DNA from: Fimenecus sp036652055
Lineage (GTDB): Bacteria > Bacillota > Clostridia > Oscillospirales > Acutalibacteraceae
Assembly (NCBI GenBank): GCA_036652055.1
Contig: JAVVWP010000005.1
Location: forward strand, 1-64,000
Reading direction: 5' to 3'
Length of the DNA: 64,000 bases
Shown here: piece by piece, positions 58,618 to 64,000 of the stretch
Numbering within the stretch: the first letter of the stretch is position 1
Layout of the letters: every line of letters starts with the position of its first letter
Notes under the pieces: generated by a model
The model's database searches: none
What the model was told of the DNA's origin: nothing
Seen by the model: the letters and a program-made list of their open reading frames with translations, nothing else
Translations under genes and position numbers: made by a program

Positions 58618-60018
58618 TTATTCAGCATCTTCTTTTGCTGCTTTTTTAGCAGCTGGTTTTTTTGCAGCAGGCTTTTTCACTGCTTTTTTTTCAGAGTCAT
58701 TTGCGTCATCTTCTTTTTTTACTGTCTTCTTTGCAGCTTTTTCCTCTGTAATAACTGCAGAAGATGTTATTAAATCAACAGCTTTCTTTGAGGCAAGCTC
58801 TGGTTTCATAGAATCCGCAGGAATTGCCTTTTTGATAGCATCAATTTCCATATTATATGCTTTTGCATATTTGTCATATTCAGCATCAATGTCTTCATCT
58901 GAAACTTCAATATTTTCAACTTCAGCGATTTTTTCAAGTGCTAAATTTAACTTAACTTGCATTTCAGCTTTTTCTTTAAAGCCTTCACGGAAAGCATTCA
59001 TATCCATACCAGTGTATTGAAGATACATATCCATATCAATGCCCTGTGACTGTAAACGATATGAAAAGTCCTCAATATTTCCATCAACGGTTTTTTTAAT
59101 CATACAAGCAGGAATTTCAGCTTTAATTCCATCAGCAACCATATCAAGCAATGCATTTTCAGTTTCTATTTTAGCTGAATTTTCTTTTGCTTTTTCAAGG
59201 TCTGCTTTTATACTCTTTTTCCATTCATCAACGGTATCAAATTCGCTAACTTCCTTAACAAATTCATCGTCGATTGCAGGCAATTCTTTTATTTTGATTT
59301 CGTGAAGCTTAATTTTGAAAACTGCATCTTTAGATGCAAGGTCTGCTTGATATTCATCAGGGAACTTAACATTAACATCAAATTCCTCTTCAGCTTTATG
59401 ACCAATGATTTGCTCTTCAAACCCTGGAATGAATTGACCAGAACCAATTGTAAGTTCAAAATTCTCAGCTTTTCCGCCTTCAAATGCTTTTCCGTCAACA
59501 AAGCCCTCAAAGTCAAGAACGGTAATATCGTTCTTCTTAGCGGCACGGTCAACAGTAACCATTCTTGAATTTTGCTCTTGCATCTTTGTCATTTCAGCTT
59601 TAACTTCATCTGCTGAAACTTTAGTTGCTTTTTTAGTTGCTTTAAGCCCTTTATATTCACCAAGAGTAACTTCTGGCTTAACAGTAACTTTTAAAGTTAT
59701 TTCTACACCATCTTTTTCCATTTTTGGAACTTTTAAATCAAATGGAACATCAACGACATTAAGACCTGATTCGGTGATTGCAGCCTCGACTGCATCTGGA
59801 TAAACTATTTCAAGAGCATCCTCATAAAATGTTCCCTCTCCATAAAGCTTTTCGATAAACGAACGAGGTGCTTTACCTTTTCTAAAGCCAGGAATAGCGA
59901 TTTTCTTTCTCTGACTTAAATATGCCTTCGCAACGGCAGCTTCAAAAGTAGCCCCGTCAATAGCAATTTCCAACTCCCAAATGTTGGTTTCGACCTTGTT
60001 TGATGATTTTAAACTCAT
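58618..60018 (-). CDS. tig: Trigger factor
   Basis: Ribosome-bound chaperone and prolyl isomerase. The 466-residue protein has the ribosome-binding loop region (PGFRKGKAPRSFIEKLYG), an FKBP-type domain (about 150-245, with DITVLDFEGFVDGKAFEGG and GSGQFIPGFEEQIIGH), and a helical C-terminal cradle. The last 40 residues form an unusual Lys/Ala-rich tail with repeated KKPAAKK units. The start at 60018 follows AGGAGG by six bases. It opens the tig-clpP-clpX group. Confidence 0.95.
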   Translation of the reverse strand: MSLKSSNKVETNIWELEIAIDGATFEAAVAKAYLSQRKKIAIPGFRKGKAPRSFIEKLYGEGTFYEDALEIVYPDAVEAAITESGLNVVDVPFDLKVPKMEKDGVEITLKVTVKPEVTLGEYKGLKATKKATKVSADEVKAEMTKMQEQNSRMVTVDRAAKKNDITVLDFEGFVDGKAFEGGKAENFELTIGSGQFIPGFEEQIIGHKAEEEFDVNVKFPDEYQADLASKDAVFKIKLHEIKIKELPAIDDEFVKEVSEFDTVDEWKKSIKADLEKAKENSAKIETENALLDMVADGIKAEIPACMIKKTVDGNIEDFSYRLQSQGIDMDMYLQYTGMDMNAFREGFKEKAEMQVKLNLALEKIAEVENIEVSDEDIDAEYDKYAKAYNMEIDAIKKAIPADSMKPELASKKAVDLITSSAVITEEKAAKKTVKKEDDANDSEKKAVKKPAAKKPAAKKAAKEDAE

Positions 60019-60088
60019 TCTTATTCCTCCTGAAATATACATTAGTTTTATATTATAGCAGATATTGTATTAAATTTCCATACTTTAT

Positions 60089-60787
60089 TTAATTTTTTAT
60101 CATTTCGATTAATTTTGGGCAAAAACTTAAATAATCACTTGATAAAAGTGCAAAAAATATGCCGTCTTTTTCCCCGTTAAATGCTAATTTTACAGATGCA
60201 CTGTGTATATGTGCATAATAGCATCGTTTTATTTTCTCGTTTATAAGGGTATCATAAATCAAATCGCATTTTTGAACAGTATTAACTGGTGGATAATGAA
60301 AAAACACAATCGGTTCACCACCAAGCTCTCGACCACAATCAATTGATGCTTTAAGTCTTCCAATTTCTCGAAGTACAATTTTATTATCGCTGTCTTTCTC
60401 GGCGTCAAAAAACCAGCCTCTTGTTCCGCAAATAGAATAGTCCCCCACTCTATATGCATTGTTATGCAAAATTTTTATTGATTTTAAATTGTTTTCCTCA
60501 AAAAAAGCATCCATTTTCTTTTTTGTGTTCCACCAATAATCATGATTGCCTTTTAATATAATTTTTTCTCCGGGTAACGACTCAAGAAATTTGAAATCAG
60601 GAAGTGCTGCTTCAAGTGACATTGCCCACGAAACATCGCCCATAATGACCACGGTATCATCGTCAGTTATAATAGATTTCCAATTTTTTTCTAATCTTTC
60701 AACATAATTGTCCCAACCACGAAAAATATTCATAGATTTGTCTGCCCCAAAAGACAGATGTGTGTCGCCGATAGCAAATATAGACAT
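60089..60787 (-). CDS. Calcineurin-like metallophosphoesterase
   Basis: The 232-residue protein has the complete metal-binding motif set: GDTHL near the start, GDVSWA, GNHDYWW, FFHYPP and YYAHIHS. It has no signal peptide or membrane segment. Family relatives are called predicted phosphohydrolases; the substrate is unknown. AGAAGGT precedes the ATG. It is divergent from the DUF1540 gene. Confidence 0.82.
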   Translation of the reverse strand: MSIFAIGDTHLSFGADKSMNIFRGWDNYVERLEKNWKSIITDDDTVVIMGDVSWAMSLEAALPDFKFLESLPGEKIILKGNHDYWWNTKKKMDAFFEENNLKSIKILHNNAYRVGDYSICGTRGWFFDAEKDSDNKIVLREIGRLKASIDCGRELGGEPIVFFHYPPVNTVQKCDLIYDTLINEKIKRCYYAHIHSASVKLAFNGEKDGIFFALLSSDYLSFCPKLIEMIKN

Positions 60788-60862
60788 TTTTTAAATCCAC
60801 CTTCTATGAATAAACTTCTAAAATTTATTAAGAATAACATTAGGAAAGGAGGTACGAAAATT

Positions 60863-61021
60863 ATGGACATTAATCAAATAAAATGCGAAGTTAACCACTG
60901 CAAATATCATGACGGTAAATCAAACTGTACAGCAGAAACTGTAAAGGTTGGCTGTGCCGATGCTTGCAATTGCGATGAAACAAAATGTGCAACATTTACA
61001 CTTAACAAGAATATGAAGTAA
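60863..61021 (+). CDS. DUF1540 cysteine-rich protein
   Basis: The 52-residue product has six cysteines, in the order IKCEVNHCKYH, SNCTAETV, VGCADACNC and KCATF. This matches a DUF1540 domain, a probable small metal-binding fold found mainly in sporeformers. The start at 60863 is fixed by AAGGAGGT nine bases upstream. It is a single-gene unit convergent with thrC. Its function is unknown; some relatives are spore-associated. Confidence 0.8.
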   Translation: MDINQIKCEVNHCKYHDGKSNCTAETVKVGCADACNCDETKCATFTLNKNMK

Positions 61022-61034
61022 CCTGTTTTATAGA

Positions 61035-61080
61035 GTAAAGTGGTTCATTTTAATAGTCAACATTTTAATGAACCACTTTA
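61035..61080. terminator. Bidirectional hairpin between the DUF1540 gene and thrC
   Basis: AAAGTGGTTCATT (61037-61049) pairs exactly with AATGAACCACTTT (61067-61079). The T-run is short on both sides, but the position between converging genes supports terminator function. Confidence 0.7.
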
Positions 61081-61083
61081 AAG

Positions 61084-62577
61084 TTATATTTTTAGCATTT
61101 CAAAAACTACTTTTGCCATATCTTCTTTTTTTGCAACTTTGTTAAAGCGTGGTTTTTTACCCTTGAGTTCTGATAGCTGCTCAGGGACAGGCTCATTTGA
61201 AATAGCAAACAACTCATCAACCATTGAAAACTCATCTTTTGCCTTTATATCATCAGTTAATGAAGCAAGAACATTATTTGAGAATTTATATGGGTTAGCG
61301 GTAGATGCAATTACAGTTGGAGTTTTGTCGCCTGTTTTTGCTTTGTATTCTTCAAATACTTTTAATGCAACAGCAGTGTGTGTGTCGCAAAGATAATTAT
61401 ATTCTTTAAAAGTTTCATTAATTGTCGTTTTTGTTGCATTATCGTCACAAAATCCTGCATCAAAAAGTTCTGAAATTTTAGTGAAAACATCGTCACTTAC
61501 AGTATATTTACCATTTTTTGAAAGCTCTGACATAAGTGAAGTTGTAATCTCTGAATTTGAATTATTTAAGTCAAATAAAAGTCTTTCAAGATTGCTTGAA
61601 ATTAATATATCCATTGATGGGGAGGAAGTACAATAAAAATCACGATTTCTATCATAAGTTCCACTTTTTAAAAAGTCAGTTAAAACATTGTTTTTATTAG
61701 ATGCACATATAAGCTTTTTAATTGGTAATCCCATTTTTTTAGCATAATAGGCAGCAAGGATATTACCAAAATTACCCGTTGGAACTACAACATTCATTTC
61801 TTCGCCAAATGTTATGCTATTATTTTCCACCATATCGCAATATGCAGATACATAATAGACAATTTGAGGCACAAGCCTGCCCCAATTGATTGAGTTTGCT
61901 GAAGAAAAAGCCAAATTGTTTTCTTTGAATTTCTTTTCAATTTCTTTGTTTGAAAAAATTGCTTTTACTCCACTTTGTGCATCATCAAAATTACCTTCAA
62001 TTGCACACACGCTGACATTTTCACCTGCTTGAGTTGTCATCTGCAACTTTTGCATTGGGCTTACACCATCAACAGGATAAAAAACTAATATTTCTGTGTT
62101 TGGAACATCTTTAAAGCCTTCAAGTGCAGCTTTGCCAGTATCTCCTGAAGTTGCGACAAGAATAACAATCTTTGTGTCTTTAAGAGTTTTTCCTGAAGAA
62201 ACAGTCAAAAGATATGGTAATAATTGAAGTGCCATATCTTTAAATGCGCAAGTAGGGCCTCTCCAAAGCTCTAAAATATTTGTGTTATCGCAAAGCTTAT
62301 ATAAAGGTGCTGTTTTTGGAGAACTAAATTTTCCTTTTTTATAAGCACCTTCAACGCACATTGATAGTTCTTCGTCAGTAAAATCTGTAAGATAAAGCTT
62401 TAAAATTTCTTTTGCTCTGCCAATATAATCAAGTTTACTAAGCCTTTTTATTTCATCAATGCTAAGCTTTGGAATTTCTAACGGAACAAACAACCCACCA
62501 TCAGCAGAAAGCCCCTTTGTTATTGCTTCTGCGGCTGTAACCTTAACTGATTTATCTCTTGTACTTGTATAATACAT
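61084..62577 (-). CDS. thrC: Threonine synthase
   Basis: Pyridoxal phosphate enzyme that converts O-phosphohomoserine to threonine. The 497-residue protein is the longer class. Marks are GLSADGGLFVP, the Schiff-base lysine in GPTCAFKDMALQ (Lys113), VATSGDTGKAAL, the phosphate loop PTGNFGNILAAYYAKKMG and SSNLERLLFDL. The ATG at 62577 lies eight bases after GGGAG; a GTG just before it is the alternative. It has its own promoter and no T-box. Confidence 0.95.
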   Translation of the reverse strand: MYYTSTRDKSVKVTAAEAITKGLSADGGLFVPLEIPKLSIDEIKRLSKLDYIGRAKEILKLYLTDFTDEELSMCVEGAYKKGKFSSPKTAPLYKLCDNTNILELWRGPTCAFKDMALQLLPYLLTVSSGKTLKDTKIVILVATSGDTGKAALEGFKDVPNTEILVFYPVDGVSPMQKLQMTTQAGENVSVCAIEGNFDDAQSGVKAIFSNKEIEKKFKENNLAFSSANSINWGRLVPQIVYYVSAYCDMVENNSITFGEEMNVVVPTGNFGNILAAYYAKKMGLPIKKLICASNKNNVLTDFLKSGTYDRNRDFYCTSSPSMDILISSNLERLLFDLNNSNSEITTSLMSELSKNGKYTVSDDVFTKISELFDAGFCDDNATKTTINETFKEYNYLCDTHTAVALKVFEEYKAKTGDKTPTVIASTANPYKFSNNVLASLTDDIKAKDEFSMVDELFAISNEPVPEQLSELKGKKPRFNKVAKKEDMAKVVFEMLKI

Positions 62578-62611
62578 CACTTACACTCCCAACTGTAAAA
62601 TTCAGTTATTT

Positions 62612-62640
62612 ATAATAACATAAAGCTTAAATGATTGCAA
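62612..62640 (-). promoter_or_regulatory. Promoter of thrC
   Basis: On the minus strand TTGCAA (62635-62640) and TATTAT (62612-62617) are 17 bases apart. The -35 lies just past the yraN stop. Confidence 0.65.
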
Positions 62641-62648
62641 ATGTCATT

Positions 62649-63014
62649 TTACTTTCCAAGTGCATCATAAGCATTTTTAATATGATTAATTTTAATTATT
62701 TTATCGTTTTTAGTAATAACTTCAATTATATCAAAGCGTGGCTGAAAATTTGTAGAAAAGCTTGCTAAATACACCTGAGCAGTTGCAATTATCTTTTTTC
62801 TCTTTTTTATATCAACGGCATCAGCAGGAGAAAACATAGAATTTTCATCTCTCGTTTTAACCTCGATAAATCCTATAAAATTATCTTTTGATGCAATAAT
62901 ATCAATTTCGCCAAGCCTTGAATGAAAATTACAAGAAATAATATTGTAACCATCATCTCTTAAGAACCTTGCAGCTTTTATTTCTCCAAGTTTTCCAATG
63001 TCAGATTTAGTCAT
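62649..63014 (-). CDS. yraN: UPF0102 (YraN) nuclease-like protein
   Basis: The 121-residue protein has the restriction-endonuclease-like core of the YraN family: GKLGEIKAARFL, LGEIDIIA and FIEVKTR, which supply the Asp, Glu and Lys of the catalytic pattern. It is predicted to be a nuclease, possibly in Holliday-junction or repair work, with no proven role. Its ATG overlaps the rnhB stop by one base (TAATG). The rbgA-rnhB-yraN order is common in Firmicutes. Confidence 0.88.
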   Translation of the reverse strand: MTKSDIGKLGEIKAARFLRDDGYNIISCNFHSRLGEIDIIASKDNFIGFIEVKTRDENSMFSPADAVDIKKRKKIIATAQVYLASFSTNFQPRFDIIEVITKNDKIIKINHIKNAYDALGK

Positions 63015-63625
63015 TATAATAAGCAGTCCTTATAAAATTTCTTTAAAAAGCTCTTTCTGTGTATTTCTGAAATGCCAAACTCCGCTATTTTTTCATAATG
63101 TAGCTTTGTACCATAACCTTTATGTTTTTCAAATTCATATTGAGGATATTTTAAAGCCATTTCAAGCATAAATCTATCACGACTAACCTTAGCGAGAATT
63201 GATGCAGCAGCTATTGACATTGATTTTGCATCACCTTTAATAACTGTTTTTTCTTCTATTCCTGTTTTTGGCTTTAAATTTCCATCAATCAGTGCCAGAG
63301 ATGGTTTTGTTTTAAGTGAATTAACTGCCCTTTTCATTGCTAAAAAAGTTGCATTTAAAATATTAATTTCATCTATCTCTTTTTCACTTGCAATGCCAAT
63401 GCCATAATCTATTGCTTTTTCTTTTATAATATCAAATAATACTTCTCGCTTTTTTTCTGATAGCTTTTTTGAATCATTAAGACCGTCTATTTCTAATCCG
63501 ATAGGTAGAATTACTGCCGCTGCATAAACAGGCCCTGCCAGCGGACCTCTGCCAGCCTCATCAATTCCGCAAATAATAGAATAACCTTTTTCTAAATATT
63601 CATTTTCAATTTCATAATCAACCAT
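63014..63625 (-). CDS. rnhB: Ribonuclease HII
   Basis: Cuts RNA in RNA-DNA hybrids and at single ribonucleotides in DNA. The 203-residue protein has the catalytic start CGIDEAGRGPLAGPV (Asp22, Glu23), the later LNDSKKLSEKKRE, ALIDGN and SIAAASILAKVSRDRFM. All acidic residues of the active site are present. Its start overlaps the end of rbgA by eight bases, and it is coupled to yraN. Confidence 0.95.
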   Translation of the reverse strand: MVDYEIENEYLEKGYSIICGIDEAGRGPLAGPVYAAAVILPIGLEIDGLNDSKKLSEKKREVLFDIIKEKAIDYGIGIASEKEIDEINILNATFLAMKRAVNSLKTKPSLALIDGNLKPKTGIEEKTVIKGDAKSMSIAAASILAKVSRDRFMLEMALKYPQYEFEKHKGYGTKLHYEKIAEFGISEIHRKSFLKKFYKDCLL

Positions 63626-64000
63626 TTTTTATATCTGACACCCTATCTAAAGTGATTTTTCCGAGTAGACCGCCTCTATATTCATCTAAAAGCATAACAG
63701 ATGCTCTTTCGCAGTCAATTTCTCCGCCTCTTATCATCATACCACGCTTTTTGCCTATAAGCTCTAAAAGCTCATAAGCTTGTAAATCATTAAAGTTTTC
63801 AACTTTATATCTATTTGTAAGCCTGTCTGCATAATCATTTTTAAGGACTTCTAAAAGTCTTATCGCAAGAGTTTGACTGTCAACAATATCATCTTTAACT
63901 GAACCAATAAAAGCTAATTTATCGCCAATTTTTGGATCATCAAATTTCGGCCATAAAACGCCTGGAGTATCTAAAAGCTCAACGCCATTATCAATAACAA
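63618..64000 (-). CDS. rbgA: Ribosome biogenesis GTPase RbgA, 3' part (partial)
   Basis: The minus-strand frame from 63998 to the TGA at 63618-63620 encodes the last 126 residues. It includes the G3 motif ELLDTPGVLWPKF near the window edge, as expected for a circularly permuted GTPase whose G4/G5 motifs come first. A helical C-terminal domain ends GGLLGKITLDRVSDI. RbgA (YlqF) promotes late assembly of the 50S subunit. The 5' end is beyond the window. The last eight bases overlap rnhB, matching the conserved rbgA-rnhB pair. Confidence 0.9.
   Translation of the reverse strand, partial: VIDNGVELLDTPGVLWPKFDDPKIGDKLAFIGSVKDDIVDSQTLAIRLLEVLKNDYADRLTNRYKVENFNDLQAYELLELIGKKRGMMIRGGEIDCERASVMLLDEYRGGLLGKITLDRVSDIKNG

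Noticed and set aside
1..64000. CRISPR arrays, tRNA or rRNA genes, prophage or intact insertion sequences
   Set aside because: No regularly spaced repeat series, cloverleaf-like gene, or transposase was found on either strand.

Overview
The window is a chromosomal segment from an AT-rich, spore-forming Firmicute, most likely a Clostridia of the Oscillospiraceae/Ruminococcaceae type. The sporulation genes (spoIIIAF-AG-AH, a SpoIIM-like gene, an alpha/beta SASP, a SpoIIIE/FtsK translocase), frequent TTG/GTG starts behind strong AGGAGG-type ribosome sites, T-box and lysine riboswitch control, and the whiA-rapZ-murB-hprK cluster all support this. The lineage below class level is inference. No tRNA, rRNA, CRISPR array or intact insertion sequence was found.

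Layout. 1-11397 (+): the end of the spoIIIA operon, an Asp23 gene with its own promoter, then a long, tightly packed housekeeping run: nusB, a TsaD/Kae1-like paralogue, xseA-xseB, ispA, dxs, tlyA, nadK, argR, recN. 11394-12935 (+): tyrS behind a tyrosine T-box. 12983-16549 (-): asd-dapA-dapB-ACT protein behind a lysine riboswitch. 16588-20464 (+): queA-tgt, yajC, a four-helix membrane protein and a SpoIIM-like protein. 20454-21440 (-): a Xer-type recombinase. 21441-22815 is a 1.4-kb gene-free stretch holding at least seven inverted repeats and a pair of 14-bp direct repeats.

22816-29849 (-): a complete D-allose uptake and catabolism operon with a LacI-type regulator in place of the E. coli RpiR-type one. 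The ABC importer AlsBAC, kinase AlsK, epimerase AlsE and isomerase RpiB together convert allose to fructose-6-phosphate. 30038-35741 (-): a ROK protein, then whiA, rapZ, murB, a ROK glucokinase and hprK. 35812-37408 (+): a GT4 glycosyltransferase and a spore DNA-protecting SASP. 37483-41323 (-): a foldase with two parvulin-like units, a candidate structured RNA, and tsf-rpsB behind a structured leader. 41337-47761 (-): DUF3006, a ComEC-like metallo-hydrolase, YgiQ, SpoIIIE/FtsK, YlzJ and a TepA ClpP-like protease.

47918-51758 (+): aconitase, isocitrate dehydrogenase and Rex, joining 2-oxoglutarate synthesis to redox sensing. 51834-53225 (-): a zinc-ribbon protein and a cohesin-domain surface protein. 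53294-55732 (-): a polar amino acid ABC transporter. 55729-60018 (-): a polysaccharide deacetylase and the tig-clpP-clpX protein quality-control set. 60089-64000: a metallophosphoesterase, a DUF1540 protein, thrC, yraN, rnhB and the 3' part of rbgA.

The least explained parts are the hairpin-rich region beside the Xer gene, the structured element downstream of tsf, the rpsB leader, a terminator-like hairpin that buries the ribosome site of the gene after yajC, and a catalytic-domain-free ACT protein in the lysine-riboswitch operon.
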